From Soehngenia sp. (lineage in GTDB: Bacteria; Bacillota; Clostridia; Tissierellales; Tissierellaceae), in the NCBI GenBank assembly GCA_024637045.1, contig JAGXFX010000007.1, forward strand, positions 1 to 64,000: 64,000 bases of DNA. Reading direction: 5' to 3'. Every line of letters begins with the position of its first letter. Within the stretch, counting starts at the first letter, position 1. Positions 29,505 to 40,712 of this stretch are shown here, piece after piece. The notes below the pieces were generated by a model. It worked only from the letters and a program-made list of their open reading frames with translations, had not been told where the DNA came from and made no database searches. The translations under genes and the position numbers were made by a program.

Positions 29505-30872
29505 CTACATTCTGGTTGATGCATCCTGGGCCAAGATGGATCTTAAGCATTCATCAGTCCTCATTGTTATCTGGAAGCAAAGAGGACTTCCCTTCATCTT
29601 CTCGGATGCGTAGCTTAGACCATTTGTCCTTTCATCCAGAAGTGGATGGTCAATTTGCTGAGGATCTCCAAGAAGGACGACTTTTGTTCCCCTTCCTACC
29701 CTTGTGACTATTCCCTTGACCTGTTTAGGAGTAAGGTTCTGTGCTTCATCAATTATAAGGAAAGTATTTGTTATCGATCGACCTCTAATGAAGTTCATTG
29801 CCTCTGCCACAATAACTCCTCTGTAGAAGAGTTCGTCTATTTTATCCTTTAGTTGTTTTTCATTTTTATATCTTTCATTTTCATTTCGGTCTACAAGTAT
29901 CTCCAGATTGTCAATTATTGGTCTTAAGTAAGGTGCAATCTTTTCCTGTTCTGTTCCAGGAAGAAAACCTATATCCTCGTCAAACTGAACATTTGGTCTT
30001 GTTATAAGAATCTTTCTATATCTTCTAGAAGCAGGTTCATATGTATGCTGCAACCCAACCGCCAGGGAATAGAATGTCTTTGCAGTACCTGCTGTTCCCT
30101 TTACTATTACAAGCGGAGCTGTTTCCGGATCCTGCATAAGTGCTTCCTGAAGAAATCTCTGACCTACATTTCTTGGTTTTACTCCGAATGGTTCTTCATT
30201 AAGACTCCATAATGGAACTATTTTGTCTCCATTAAATCTTCCAAGCAGTGTCTTTTTTTCACTTGTCTCAGAATGAAGAATAAAAAACTGATTTGGAACC
30301 GGATCAACATTGACTCTTTCTAGGCCATCCATTACGAATGCATTTTCAGGGCTTATTCCCTTCTTCTTAAATTCACCCATGGCCTTATCGCTAATATACG
30401 CGTCCATCCTTCCGGTGTATTGCGCTTCAAAGCTTGGCGATTGCTCCGTTGTAAAGTCCTCGGCAGGTACTCCCATCATCTGTGCCTTCAGTCTTACGAT
30501 AATATCCTTTGTTACCAGGATTACATTGTCTCCCTTTTCCATGAGACCCTTGCAAACCTTCAGAATCCTGTTGTCACAGGTATCTCCATGGAATCCGTCT
30601 GGAATCTGGACTGATGTGTAGTTTGTCTCAATCTTGAGCATCCCACCTGTATCCAGCATAACTCCTTCGTATAGACTTCCCTTTGTCCTTAAGCTTTCCA
30701 GAAATCTGATTGCCTGTCTGCAGTTTGCACCTCTCTCAGCATCGTCGTTCTTATGCTTGTCGAGTTCCTCAAGGACAGCAACCGGCAGAATTACCCTGTT
30801 GTCTTCAAATGAGTACAGAGCGGCAGGGGATTGAATGATAACATTTGTGTCAAGCACATAGGTTTTTTTCAT
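29505..30872 (-). CDS. PhoH-family protein with N-terminal PIN domain (YlaK-like)
   Basis: KTYVLDTNVIIQSP PIN start; VIVKGTAGTAKTFYSLAVGL Walker A; FLIIDEAQNLTPKQVK Walker B. Confidence 0.92.
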   Translation of the reverse strand: MKKTYVLDTNVIIQSPAALYSFEDNRVILPVAVLEELDKHKNDDAERGANCRQAIRFLESLRTKGSLYEGVMLDTGGMLKIETNYTSVQIPDGFHGDTCDNRILKVCKGLMEKGDNVILVTKDIIVRLKAQMMGVPAEDFTTEQSPSFEAQYTGRMDAYISDKAMGEFKKKGISPENAFVMDGLERVNVDPVPNQFFILHSETSEKKTLLGRFNGDKIVPLWSLNEEPFGVKPRNVGQRFLQEALMQDPETAPLVIVKGTAGTAKTFYSLAVGLQHTYEPASRRYRKILITRPNVQFDEDIGFLPGTEQEKIAPYLRPIIDNLEILVDRNENERYKNEKQLKDKIDELFYRGVIVAEAMNFIRGRSITNTFLIIDEAQNLTPKQVKGIVTRVGRGTKVVLLGDPQQIDHPLLDERTNGLSYASEKMKGSPLCFQITMRTDECLRSILAQDASTRM

Positions 30873-31058
30873 GGGCCGACCTCCGTTTTATTTAGTTACC
30901 GTATTAACTTCCTGCTTCTATTATACTACATTCGACATAAGTTTTAAATCAATAAATTGTATATTTTGGTAAATTAATTATAAAAAACAACTATATATTG
31001 TGGACAACAAAAAACCGATACCTTTATGATTTAACATCGGTACCGGTTCTTAATATTA

Positions 31059-32318
31059 TCAGTAGTTGAAAAAGCTTCTTATGCTTTCATAGCTATCCTC
31101 AGTTATGTTCGTCCTCATTCCATCAAGTCCGCCTTGGTAGAATATTTCACCCTGGTCGATATAGATGTAGTTTTCCTTTGTTTCTCCTTCTTCAAATAGA
31201 TGATCCATCAATATGTAATATTCATCCAGCTCCCTAACATCAATGCCTTCCCAGGCGGCTGATCTTATCATATGGTCCATCACGACCTCAGTTATGATAT
31301 CCATCGAGCAATTGTCAGCAATCTCAACGGTTCTATCAACCTTACCATTTACAACTTTTTTTAAAGACGTCTTTATGGACCTTTGAAATTCTCCTCCTTG
31401 AACCACAATTGGAGTTGGACCTTCTGACCCACCGATAATAGCGTCGTATGATTCTGACAGAACTACACTCTCACGGTTTTTATCCCACATTATATACAGC
31501 TCCATATTCCTGCCGGGAGAGAAATTGCTTGTAAATTCTTCCTGTACAAGAATACTATCCTCCTTGTCAAAAACCTTTACTGCATAAGAGAGGCCTTCCT
31601 GATTAGGCATTATAAAATCAAAGCTCGCTCCAAGTTCCATGGCAGTACTGTCGGCATTTGTGCCTCCATTTAAAGTACTATCCCAGTTAACCTCAACTCT
31701 CCATACCTCTTCTTCAACATCCCAGTTTGTGATTTTAAGATTGGAAACACCATAGGATATTAACCTTGAAAGGTCCCTAAAATTTGGTCTAAGCACATCT
31801 ACCTTCCATTCTCCCTCTACTTCCTTCATAACTATTTCACCTACTACCATTGTGTTTTCTACTTCTCCATTTGCAAGGACAATTTCAACGGGAACCTGGT
31901 ATTTGTAATATATCCGACCATCCTTATACTCTTGATAATCAATCAGAGTTACTGAATCTGCAAACATTTTATTGCCTGTACCTCTAACAGACACCCCGCC
32001 TCCGGGAATAAACCTGTTTGCCATAGCCTCCTCTAAACCTTCCACTGTCATCAATGGTCCGTACTTCTCCTTGACCATATTTCCGAACTCCTCGAGAGCG
32101 TCCATATTTGGTTTAGGATTTCCGACCACTTCTTCATAAAAGAAATCAGCAAGCTCAGAATCGTCAACAGTGTAATAATCTTTTAGGAAATTATATGCCA
32201 TACGCTCAGGAGTGTTTTCATCACCACTTCTAGCATTCCAAATGAATATTCCCGCTATTGCTATAAGCAAAACCACACCTACAATTTTCCAGTTTATGTT
32301 TTTACTGTCTTCACTCAA
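31059..32318 (-). CDS. membrane-anchored extracytoplasmic protein of unknown function
   Basis: One N-terminal TM (WKIVGVVLLIAIAGIFIW); no recognised domain. Confidence 0.75.
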   Translation of the reverse strand: MSEDSKNINWKIVGVVLLIAIAGIFIWNARSGDENTPERMAYNFLKDYYTVDDSELADFFYEEVVGNPKPNMDALEEFGNMVKEKYGPLMTVEGLEEAMANRFIPGGGVSVRGTGNKMFADSVTLIDYQEYKDGRIYYKYQVPVEIVLANGEVENTMVVGEIVMKEVEGEWKVDVLRPNFRDLSRLISYGVSNLKITNWDVEEEVWRVEVNWDSTLNGGTNADSTAMELGASFDFIMPNQEGLSYAVKVFDKEDSILVQEEFTSNFSPGRNMELYIMWDKNRESVVLSESYDAIIGGSEGPTPIVVQGGEFQRSIKTSLKKVVNGKVDRTVEIADNCSMDIITEVVMDHMIRSAAWEGIDVRELDEYYILMDHLFEEGETKENYIYIDQGEIFYQGGLDGMRTNITEDSYESIRSFFNY

Positions 32319-32371
32319 TAGATTCTCCCCCTATCGCTATTGATACTATTGTAACACAGTGTCACGAAAAA

Positions 32372-32399
32372 ATGGAACCTGATTTCCATCAGATTCCAT
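32372..32399 (-). terminator. intrinsic terminator
   Basis: atggaacctgat-ttcc-atcagattccat, then T6 on minus. Confidence 0.75.
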
Positions 32400-32419
32400 G
32401 ACCATATCTCTATTAATTT

Positions 32420-33076
32420 TTAGAATATATTCTTGAGCTCGGCTATGCTTCCTATCTTGATATCAGCATCGGATAATTCCTCTTCAGTTCCAAATCCGTA
32501 TTTGCAACCGATTGTAAAAATCCCGCTGGCCTTGCCTGCATCCATGTCTTTTTTCCTGTCTCCAACAATAGCCATCTCTTTGGGATAATTTATAATTATG
32601 CTTTTTAAAATATCCTGTTTTGGCATAAAATCATATTCTTCTGAGCAAACCATATTAATAAAATACTTCTCTAGGTCAAAAAGTTCCTTATGATTCTCCA
32701 TGTATTTTTTCCTACAATTACTTATAAATACAAGGATGTATCCCTTTTTCTTAAGATACTCAAGAATTTCAATAGAATCTTCATATAACACAGGATAACC
32801 AAGTTTTATAAGTCTATTCATTTCTTTTCCAATAAGCTCACTGCTGGCGTTCCTTATATCTTCGTTTAGATTTGGTATAAACTTCTCCCACATTTCTCTA
32901 GGGTTATACCCAATCCAGCTTGATATTTCATCATCAGACCAGAGTTTTGGTTCAGCATATCCATTTTCCACTAAGTTCTCATATGCCTTCCTGAATGCAG
33001 GAGCATATATTGCCATGCTATTATGCAATGTTCCATCATAATCAAAAAATATAGTTTTAATGTTATTTATTTTCAA
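32420..33076 (-). CDS. HAD-superfamily hydrolase
   Basis: IFFDYDGTLHNSM, VFISNCRKKYM, MAIVGDRKKDMDAGKASGIFTIGC. Confidence 0.9.
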   Translation of the reverse strand: MKINNIKTIFFDYDGTLHNSMAIYAPAFRKAYENLVENGYAEPKLWSDDEISSWIGYNPREMWEKFIPNLNEDIRNASSELIGKEMNRLIKLGYPVLYEDSIEILEYLKKKGYILVFISNCRKKYMENHKELFDLEKYFINMVCSEEYDFMPKQDILKSIIINYPKEMAIVGDRKKDMDAGKASGIFTIGCKYGFGTEEELSDADIKIGSIAELKNIF

Positions 33077-33092
33077 AGACAGAATAACCTCC

Positions 33093-33554
33093 TTAAATCT
33101 GTTTCAATAAATTAGCCATTTCAATTGCTGTCATAGCAGCATCATATCCCTTGTTTCCAGCTTTTGTTCCAGCTCTTTCAATTGCCTGTTCAATTGTATC
33201 AGTAGTTAATACTCCGAAAATAACTGGAACATTTGATTCAAGTGACACATGTGCAACTCCTTTTGTTACTTCGCTGGATACGTAGTCAAAGTGTGGAGTT
33301 GATCCTCTTATAACCGCTCCCAGCGTTATTACTCCATCATATTTTTCTGAATTGCTCATTTTTTTAGCAGCCAATGGAATTTCAAATGCACCTGGTACCC
33401 AAGCAATTTCAATGTTTTCTTCCTCAACACCATGTCTTTTAAGAGCATCGATTGCTCCTCCCAGGAGTTTTGAACCTATGAACTCATTGAATCTGCCTAC
33501 AACTATTCCAAATTTTAAGCCTTCACCAATTAGATTTCCTTCATAAATTTTCAT
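33093..33554 (-). CDS. ribH: 6,7-dimethyl-8-ribityllumazine synthase
   Basis: [42 protein letters not shown]. Confidence 0.97.
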   Translation of the reverse strand: MKIYEGNLIGEGLKFGIVVGRFNEFIGSKLLGGAIDALKRHGVEEENIEIAWVPGAFEIPLAAKKMSNSEKYDGVITLGAVIRGSTPHFDYVSSEVTKGVAHVSLESNVPVIFGVLTTDTIEQAIERAGTKAGNKGYDAAMTAIEMANLLKQI

Positions 33555-34787
33555 TTACTTATCCTCCTTGAATTTTAGTATGTGACCCATTTTATTTTTT
33601 TTTGTTCTTAAATAGTTTCTATTTCTTTCATTGTGATTCATCTGGATTTCTACTCTGTCCACTATCTCAATTTCGTAGCCTGAAAGTCCTTTGATTTTTT
33701 TTGGATTATTGGTCATAAGCTTGACTTTTTTTATACCCAAGTCTGCAAGTATTTGTGCACCAATTCCGTATTCCCTTAAGTCCTCACCAAATCCTAAAGC
33801 TAGATTTGCCTCTACAGTATCCATTCCCTGATCCTGGAGGGAATATGCTCTGATTTTGTTTATCAGTCCGATTCCTCTTCCTTCCTGACGCATATAAAGA
33901 AGAACACCTCTTCCCTCTTCTTCAATCCTTTTCATAGCATCTGCATACTGTTCGCCACAGTCACATCTCAACGATCCAAAGGCATCTCCTGTAAGGCACT
34001 CCGAATGAACCCTGACAAGAACAGGTTCGCCATCTGAAACATCTCCTTTAACAAGAGCAACATGATGCTCTCCGTTAAGGACATTCTCATATCCTACCAA
34101 CTTGAACTCACCGTATTTAGTTGGCAGATCTGCTTCTGCCGCTCTTTCAATAAGCACTTCCTTATGTCTTCTGTAGAATATCAGGTCAGCTATTGTAACA
34201 ATCTTTAGATTATGGTCTCTGGCGTATTCCATCAATTCCGGTACTCTTGCCATTGTCCCATCATCACTCATGATTTCACAAATCACTCCAGCAGGGTTCA
34301 ACCCAGCTAGCTTAGCAAAATCAACAGCTGCCTCTGTATGCCCTGCCCTTCTTAGAACCCCACCCTCCTGGTATCTCAATGGGAAAATATGTCCTGGCCG
34401 TTTGAAGTCAATTGCAGAAGCATCTTCTTCCAGAACTTTTTTTATTGTCAATGCTCTTTCAAATGCAGATATTCCAGTTGTTGTTTCCAAAGCGTCTATT
34501 GATACGGTAAAAGCAGTTTGATGTGAATCTGTATTTCTGTCAACCATGTATGCTATACTTAGTTCTTCCAGTCTATCTCCTGTGACAGGCATGCAGATTA
34601 GTCCTCGGCCATGTTTGGTCATGAAGTTTATTGCCTCTGGAGTCACCATTTCTGCTGCCATCAGGAGATCTCCTTCGTTTTCTCTGTCTTCGTCATCTAC
34701 AACTACAATCATTTTGCCTTCTCTAATATCCTCTATTGCTTCTTCAATTGTATTGAAAGTTGCCATTTTATCTTCTCCTTTACACAA
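33555..34787 (-). CDS. ribBA: bifunctional DHBP synthase / GTP cyclohydrolase II
   Basis: [64 protein letters not shown]. Confidence 0.97.
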   Translation of the reverse strand: MCKGEDKMATFNTIEEAIEDIREGKMIVVVDDEDRENEGDLLMAAEMVTPEAINFMTKHGRGLICMPVTGDRLEELSIAYMVDRNTDSHQTAFTVSIDALETTTGISAFERALTIKKVLEEDASAIDFKRPGHIFPLRYQEGGVLRRAGHTEAAVDFAKLAGLNPAGVICEIMSDDGTMARVPELMEYARDHNLKIVTIADLIFYRRHKEVLIERAAEADLPTKYGEFKLVGYENVLNGEHHVALVKGDVSDGEPVLVRVHSECLTGDAFGSLRCDCGEQYADAMKRIEEEGRGVLLYMRQEGRGIGLINKIRAYSLQDQGMDTVEANLALGFGEDLREYGIGAQILADLGIKKVKLMTNNPKKIKGLSGYEIEIVDRVEIQMNHNERNRNYLRTKKNKMGHILKFKEDK

Positions 34788-35430
34788 ATCCGTTTCTTTG
34801 CAGAAACTCCATGTCTATTTTGCTTTCTACAGGTTCATTTTTACCGTAAATCATAAGCTTTTCGATATACTTTCCTACGAGATCACACTCTAGGTTCAAT
34901 ACATCGCCCACCTTTTTGTGAAGCAGTGTGGTGGATTCCTTTGTATGTGGAATGATGGAAACCTCGAAGACATTATCATCAACATATGCCACGGTAAGAC
35001 TTATCCCATCAATGGCTATTGAACCTTTGGATATTATATATTTTAATAAATTTCTTTCTGCTGATACAGTCACCCAAACTGCATTATCCTCTTTTTTTAG
35101 GCTAACTATTTTCCCAGTTCCATCTATATGTCCGCTTACAATATGGCCTCCAAGTCTGTCACTTGCCTTTAATGCTCTTTCGAGGTTCACTTCCATATCA
35201 GGGGTTAAAAGACCAAGGTTACTCCTTCGTATCGTTTCAGCCATAACATCAACTGTGAAACTACTCTTTGAAAAATCTGTTACTGTAAGGCAGACTCCAT
35301 TTGTGGAGATACTATCCCCAAGTTTTACGTCTTCAAGAACCCTGATTGCATCAATACTGATTCTTGCTGCCTTTTCACTTTTAGTAATCGCTCGTACTGT
35401 ACCAATTTCTTCTATAATTCCTGTAAACAA
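34780..35430 (-). CDS. ribE: riboflavin synthase alpha subunit
   Basis: [15 protein letters not shown], two homologous lumazine-binding repeats, [12 protein letters not shown]. Confidence 0.97.
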   Translation of the reverse strand: MFTGIIEEIGTVRAITKSEKAARISIDAIRVLEDVKLGDSISTNGVCLTVTDFSKSSFTVDVMAETIRRSNLGLLTPDMEVNLERALKASDRLGGHIVSGHIDGTGKIVSLKKEDNAVWVTVSAERNLLKYIISKGSIAIDGISLTVAYVDDNVFEVSIIPHTKESTTLLHKKVGDVLNLECDLVGKYIEKLMIYGKNEPVESKIDMEFLQRNGFV

Positions 35431-35436
35431 CTTAAA

Positions 35437-36534
35437 TCACCTCCTAACCGGGTAACCAGTTACCAATATATCTTCCCCAATTATGCATGTACTCATTTTA
35501 TCAATATTTATTGCATCCTTCATAAGAGCTATTCCGATACCTCCAAGAGGGGTTTTAGACTCTTCTCCGCCTACTACTTTTGGTGCTATGAAGAACAGAA
35601 CCTTATCAATCATTTGCTCTTCGAGAAATGAATACGCAATGGTACTACCACCTTCAACAAGAATGCTATCAATTCCCATTTCACCAATCATTCTTATCGC
35701 ATTGGGGATATCGACTCTTCCTTCCTTGGTTGGAGATATTAGTATTTGCATTCCTTTAGAAGCTAGATTTTCAAGCTTTTCCTTTGGTGCAAAATCGGTA
35801 GTTACAAGTAAAGTTCTGACTTCACCAGCTGTTCTTACAATGTTTGATTCCATTGGAATCTTTGCCTTCGTATCAACTATTATCCTGAGTGGATTCTTTG
35901 TCTCAGTATCTTCAATTCTAGATGTAAGCATTGGATCATCTGCGAGTAGAGTTCCTACTCCTACAAGGATTCCTGATACTCTTTGCCTTATCCGGTGTAC
36001 ATATTCTCTTGATTCTTCGCCACTTACCCATCTGGAGTCTCCTGTATGAGTTGCAATTTTACCATCTAGAGTCATTGCAGACTTAAATATGCAAAAAGGC
36101 ATTTTTGTGGTTATATATTTATTGAATATTTCATTTTGTACTCTACATTTATCTTCAAGCATTCCTGTGAAAACTTCTAAACCGTTGTCTTCAAGAATCT
36201 TAACTCCTCTGCCTGATACCAAAGGGTTTGGGTCTACCATTCCTATTACTACTTTTTTGATGCCTCTTCTTATTATTTCATCTACACATGGGGGAGTCTT
36301 TCCATAATGCGAACATGGTTCAAGAGTTACATACATTGTTGCTCCTTCAACATTTTCCTTTGCATTCTGGAATGCATTTACTTCAGCATGTGGTCCTCCA
36401 TAGTATTGATGATACCCTTCTCCAATTATCCTCTCATCCTTTACAATAACAGCTCCTACAAGAGGATTGGGATTAGTAAAGCCTGAACCTTTTTCAGCCA
36501 GTTCCAATGCGTATTCCATATATTTATTGTCCAT
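35437..36534 (-). CDS. ribD: bifunctional deaminase/reductase
   Basis: NPNPLVGAVIVKDERIIGEGYHQYYGGPHAEVNA, TLEPCSHYGKTPPCV, DGKIATHTGDSRWVSGEESR. Confidence 0.97.
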   Translation of the reverse strand: MDNKYMEYALELAEKGSGFTNPNPLVGAVIVKDERIIGEGYHQYYGGPHAEVNAFQNAKENVEGATMYVTLEPCSHYGKTPPCVDEIIRRGIKKVVIGMVDPNPLVSGRGVKILEDNGLEVFTGMLEDKCRVQNEIFNKYITTKMPFCIFKSAMTLDGKIATHTGDSRWVSGEESREYVHRIRQRVSGILVGVGTLLADDPMLTSRIEDTETKNPLRIIVDTKAKIPMESNIVRTAGEVRTLLVTTDFAPKEKLENLASKGMQILISPTKEGRVDIPNAIRMIGEMGIDSILVEGGSTIAYSFLEEQMIDKVLFFIAPKVVGGEESKTPLGGIGIALMKDAINIDKMSTCIIGEDILVTGYPVRR

Positions 36535-36555
36535 AAGACCTCCTTGAAAATCAAA

Positions 36556-36580
36556 AAGCCCTGATTAAAAATCAGGGCTT
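36556..36580 (-). terminator. terminator of the FMN riboswitch expression platform
   Basis: aagccctgat-taaaa-atcagggctt, T5 on minus, between the aptamer and ribD. Confidence 0.88.
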
Positions 36581-36606
36581 GAAAATCAAAAACATGCTTT
36601 GAATGT

Positions 36607-36715
36607 ATAATCTTCTTTCATCCAGACTTTACTGTCGGCTTCGGAATTTAACCGAATCAGCCTTACGGCTCGCGGGCTTTACCGCCGGTAGGGAATTTCA
36701 CCCTGCCCTGAAGAT
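36607..36715 (-). ncRNA. FMN riboswitch (RFN element)
   Basis: Minus strand AGGGCAGGGTGAAATTCCCTACCGGCGGTAAAGCCCGCGAGCC...GATTCGGTTAAATTCCGAAGCCGACAGTAAAGTCTGGATGAAAGAAG matches the RFN consensus. Confidence 0.97.
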
Positions 36716-36804
36716 TTAATATTAAGTTCGACAAAACTATATCATTAATATGGAAGTTTGTCAATTTAAACTTCCAGTAAATTTCACTTTAATTAATCAT
36801 ATAT

Positions 36805-37119
36805 TTACTTGACTGGTGCCGGTGCCTTTACAATAATAAGTTCCAGCGTTTCTTCATCTCTATTCTTTACATTCATCTTGATATCCACTGGGATCTTCAA
36901 TATGCTACCCTTTGGATACTTGTTTACCTCCTGGTCACCGAGTGCTATCGAAAGTGTTCCCCTCAATACAGTCATATAGACATTTGAGTTCGAAAAGTGC
37001 TCAGGAAGACCTTCATCCTTATTAAATACCATATGAACATAGTTGATATTGTCATCAAAAATCAGCTTTTCCACTGCAAAATCATCGCTTGTTGAATAAT
37101 TAAATACCTGTTCTATCAT
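36805..37119 (-). CDS. cupin-domain protein
   Basis: VHMVFNKDEGLPEHFSNSNVYMTVLRGTLSIALGDQEV...GSILKIPV. Confidence 0.85.
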   Translation of the reverse strand: MIEQVFNYSTSDDFAVEKLIFDDNINYVHMVFNKDEGLPEHFSNSNVYMTVLRGTLSIALGDQEVNKYPKGSILKIPVDIKMNVKNRDEETLELIIVKAPAPVK

Positions 37120-37244
37120 CTTTATCCCTCCAAAAATTTGTATTGCATTTTATGCTAATTATAGCATCAATCCAAGCATATATCCGTAACATCTGTTACA
37201 GAATAAAACCTTCTAGTTGAATATCTGATTTTTTTCTTGAGATT

Positions 37245-38042
37245 CTATATAATGATTTTTCTCTCTATTCTCTTTGTAAATGATGATACTTCATTAAAGC
37301 CCAATGATTTCAATTGACTCATTCCCTCAACAATTCCTGCATAATAATGGTCATTGAAATGGGCATCTGAACCCAGGGTTATTGTCCTTCCTCCTAAATC
37401 ATAGTATCTCTTCAATACCTCTTCCTTTGGAAATGAGATGCCGAGTGGCCCTCTTAATCCTGATGTGTTAAGCTCAAGTCCCTTCTTTTTTTGTATCAAT
37501 GCTACCAATATAGAGTCTATTATATCCTCAAATACCTCGTATTCGTAAAATTTATCCTCAAATGGTCCATACCGTGTGATGTAATCCAAATGTCCCACCA
37601 CATCGAAATTTCCAAAGTCTTGAACCATCTCCTTTACAATCTCAAAATATCTCAGATACGATTCACTTTGATTTTTGCCCTGGAAAAAATCCCCCAGATA
37701 GAAATCCTTTCCGTCTCCATAGTGTACCGAGGCAATGACGAAGTCAAATGGATATTTCTCCAAAAATTCATCAATTTCATTCTTATGGTTTTTTTCATAG
37801 CCAATTTCTACTCCTATCTGAATAGGAATATCATACTCCTCCTGCAGATGCTTCATTCTACTGAAATATTCCACATAATCAATTCTCTCCTTGAAAAGCT
37901 CGTCGGTTGTTCCAATGTCTATATGATCTGTGAACATTACAAAATCGAGTCCCAACCCTTTGGCTTCAATCAGATATGCTTTGATATCCGCCTCGCTGTC
38001 TGGTGAATAACTTGTGTGTACATGATGGTCCGTATATATCAA
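37245..38042 (-). CDS. hisJ: histidinol-phosphatase, PHP family
   Basis: YTDHHVHTSYSPDSEADI, FTDHIDIG, ASVHYGDGKDF, GSDAHFNDHYY. Confidence 0.9.
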   Translation of the reverse strand: MIYTDHHVHTSYSPDSEADIKAYLIEAKGLGLDFVMFTDHIDIGTTDELFKERIDYVEYFSRMKHLQEEYDIPIQIGVEIGYEKNHKNEIDEFLEKYPFDFVIASVHYGDGKDFYLGDFFQGKNQSESYLRYFEIVKEMVQDFGNFDVVGHLDYITRYGPFEDKFYEYEVFEDIIDSILVALIQKKKGLELNTSGLRGPLGISFPKEEVLKRYYDLGGRTITLGSDAHFNDHYYAGIVEGMSQLKSLGFNEVSSFTKRIERKIII

Positions 38043-38057
38043 AGCACATTCCTCCCT

Positions 38058-38657
38058 TTATTTCATTCGTTTATCGAGTTCATTATATATATCATCCAGT
38101 GTAACTCCTTCGTTTACCAGCAATACCAGCAGATGATAGATCAAATCGCTGGATTCATAAACAAGCTCTTCCCTATTATTTTTAGCTCCTATGATTACCT
38201 CTGCTGACTCCTCACCGATTTTTTTGAGTATCTTATCTATTCCCTTGTCAAAAAGATAGTTTGTATATGAGTCCTCCTTTGGATTGATCTTTCTATCCAA
38301 AATTACCTTATACAGCTCCGGTAGAGTGTCATTGGCATTTTTTGCTCCCACCACCTCATTGAAAAAACAGGAATAACTTCCTGTATGACAGGCAACGCCC
38401 ACCTGATTTACTTTAAGGAGTATGGTGTCTCCATCACAGTCGTAATAAAATCCCTTAACCTCCTGAAAATTTCCCGATGTTTCTCCCTTTTTCCAAAGGC
38501 ATTGCCTTGAGCGGGAATAGTAGTGAGCAATCCTGCTTTCCAGAGTCAGTCTGACTGCTTCCTCATTCATGTAGGCAAGCATCAGAACCTCCCCGGTGGA
38601 TATATCCTGAGCTATTGCTGGAACCAATCCGTCCTTGTTATACTTGATCTCCATCAT
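38058..38657 (-). CDS. hisIE: bifunctional phosphoribosyl-AMP cyclohydrolase / phosphoribosyl-ATP pyrophosphatase
   Basis: [42 protein letters not shown]-terminal [16 protein letters not shown]. Confidence 0.97.
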   Translation of the reverse strand: MMEIKYNKDGLVPAIAQDISTGEVLMLAYMNEEAVRLTLESRIAHYYSRSRQCLWKKGETSGNFQEVKGFYYDCDGDTILLKVNQVGVACHTGSYSCFFNEVVGAKNANDTLPELYKVILDRKINPKEDSYTNYLFDKGIDKILKKIGEESAEVIIGAKNNREELVYESSDLIYHLLVLLVNEGVTLDDIYNELDKRMK

Positions 38658-39412
38658 AATCGAACCTCGATTCCTTTTGACTTCAGGTATTCTTTTAATT
38701 CCTTGATTTCAATCTCCTTGTAGTGAAATACACTGGCCGCTAAAACACCATCAACATCAGCTTCAATAACAGCTTTGGCAAAATCATCAAGCTTGCCTGC
38801 TCCACCTGATGCAATCACTGGTACTCCGACTCTTGAAGTAATTGCCTTTAAGAGCTCTAGATCATAACCTTCCTTCATTCCATCTGCATCAATACTATTT
38901 ACGACCAATTCTCCGGCACCAAGTCGAACTCCTTCTATTGCCCACTCCAGTGCGTCCAACCCGGTATCGACTCTTCCACCGTTTACATATACTCTCCACT
39001 TACCTGAATCCACTTTTTTTACATCCATCGATAGTACCACACATTGAGCCCCGTATTTCAATGATGCCAGTGTGATAAGCTCAGGAGTCTTCACAGCAGC
39101 TGAATTTACAGATACCTTGTCAGCACCTTTTCTTAGAATTTCAGTAAAATCATCTATGCTATTGACTCCCCCTCCCACACAAAATGGGATGTTTATTTTG
39201 GAAGCCACCTTTTCAATAAATTCCAGGGATATTTTTCGAGCTTCGTTGGTAGCAGTAATATCGTAGAATACCAGTTCATCTGCCCCAGCCTTTGAATAAA
39301 ATTCTCCCAAAACCTCTGGATCCTCAACATCTACAATATTTTGAAATTTCTTACCCTTGACCACTCTGCCGTCCCGTACATCCAAGCATGGAATAATTCG
39401 TCTTGTCAACAA
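38654..39412 (-). CDS. hisF: imidazole glycerol phosphate synthase cyclase subunit
   Basis: [48 protein letters not shown]. Confidence 0.98.
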   Translation of the reverse strand: MLTRRIIPCLDVRDGRVVKGKKFQNIVDVEDPEVLGEFYSKAGADELVFYDITATNEARKISLEFIEKVASKINIPFCVGGGVNSIDDFTEILRKGADKVSVNSAAVKTPELITLASLKYGAQCVVLSMDVKKVDSGKWRVYVNGGRVDTGLDALEWAIEGVRLGAGELVVNSIDADGMKEGYDLELLKAITSRVGVPVIASGGAGKLDDFAKAVIEADVDGVLAASVFHYKEIEIKELKEYLKSKGIEVRL

Positions 39413-40113
39413 TTCAAAACCTCCTCCAAATCCAAATTTCCATTGTATAGAGCCTTCCCAATAATTGCGCCATAAATCCCCATTCCTTTAAGCCTCTTAA
39501 TATCTCCCATAGTTGTAATACCACCGGATGCTATTACCTCAATGGATAAAGCCTGCTGCAATTCTTCATACATCTGAAAATTCGGTCCGCTGAGCATCCC
39601 ATCCTTTTCAATATCAGTATACACTATCCGCGTTAATCCATAGGACTCCAGCTCCTTGATATAGTCCAAAGCTCTTGTACTGGATACAGTCTCCCAACCA
39701 TCCGTTGCAATCAATCCCTTTTTTGCATCTATTGAAACCACTATCCTTCCTCCATGAACTTTTAGCATTTCAGTTATCCAGGGTTTGTTTTTTAGTGCTG
39801 CTGTGCCAATGATAACCTGAGCAACTCCCAGATCCAAAAAAGTCTCTACTCCTTGAGTGTCTCTAATCCCTCCCCCCAGTTGGACTGGAATGTGGACATT
39901 TTTAAGAATTCTTTTTACAACAGGTTCATTGACCCTCTCCCCATTCCTGGCTCCGTCAAGATCTACCAAATGCAGTATACTTGCTCCCTTGGCTTCCCAG
40001 TCCTTGGCTACTTTTATCGGATCCGCTTCGTATACTGTCATCCTTTCGTAGGATCCCTGAGTCAAGCGTACACAGGATTGATCCTTCATATCTATTGCCG
40101 GATAAATTATCAT
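39406..40113 (-). CDS. hisA: ProFAR isomerase
   Basis: [53 protein letters not shown]. Confidence 0.97.
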   Translation of the reverse strand: MIIYPAIDMKDQSCVRLTQGSYERMTVYEADPIKVAKDWEAKGASILHLVDLDGARNGERVNEPVVKRILKNVHIPVQLGGGIRDTQGVETFLDLGVAQVIIGTAALKNKPWITEMLKVHGGRIVVSIDAKKGLIATDGWETVSSTRALDYIKELESYGLTRIVYTDIEKDGMLSGPNFQMYEELQQALSIEVIASGGITTMGDIKRLKGMGIYGAIIGKALYNGNLDLEEVLNC

Positions 40114-40712
40114 AATATAATCTCCCCCAAGGCTTTCAGTAGAAGAGCTCCAACCTCTGAGCTCTTTTCCGGGTGAAATTGAAATCCTATGATATTTCCT
40201 TTTCTCACTACTGCGGGTATCTTCTCTCCATACTCAGTGTAGGCAAGAATTTCATCTCCACTGGATTTGGCATAATATGAGTGAACAAAGTAAACGAAGT
40301 CTCCTGTGGATGTATATTTTGTTAAAGGATCCTCTTTTTCTATAGTTAGGTTGTTCCAACCCATGTGAGGAATCTTTGGCATTTCCACCAGCTTTACAAT
40401 CTCTCCGGGGATCAGACCCAAACCCTCGTATTCGCCGTTTTCAAAGCTTTTATCATAAAGCAGCTGCATCCCTAAACAAATCCCTATGATATAGACTCCT
40501 TCCCCGCTTCTTTTCCTTAATAGCTCAGCAAGACCACTATCCCATAGTGCATTTGAAGCATCTCTAAATGCTCCTACTCCCGGCAGGAATATAGCAGTTG
40601 CACTAGATATCTCTTCCGGATCATTGCTGATCTTAGCCTTTATTCCCTGCCCTTCCAGGGCAGTTTGGAGACTCCTTAAATTTCCAAGACCATAATCTAA
40701 TATTATAACCAT
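40110..40712 (-). CDS. hisH: imidazole glycerol phosphate synthase glutaminase subunit
   Basis: ILDYGLGNLRSLQTALEG, IIGICLGMQLLYDKS, FQFHPEKSSEVG. Confidence 0.97.
   Translation of the reverse strand: MVIILDYGLGNLRSLQTALEGQGIKAKISNDPEEISSATAIFLPGVGAFRDASNALWDSGLAELLRKRSGEGVYIIGICLGMQLLYDKSFENGEYEGLGLIPGEIVKLVEMPKIPHMGWNNLTIEKEDPLTKYTSTGDFVYFVHSYYAKSSGDEILAYTEYGEKIPAVVRKGNIIGFQFHPEKSSEVGALLLKALGEIIL

Noticed and set aside
35483-36049. 188-aa plus-strand ORF
   Set aside because: Antisense to ribD, no domain, composition typical of a shadow ORF.
37491-38006. 171-aa plus-strand ORF
   Set aside because: Antisense to hisJ; no start context or recognisable domain.
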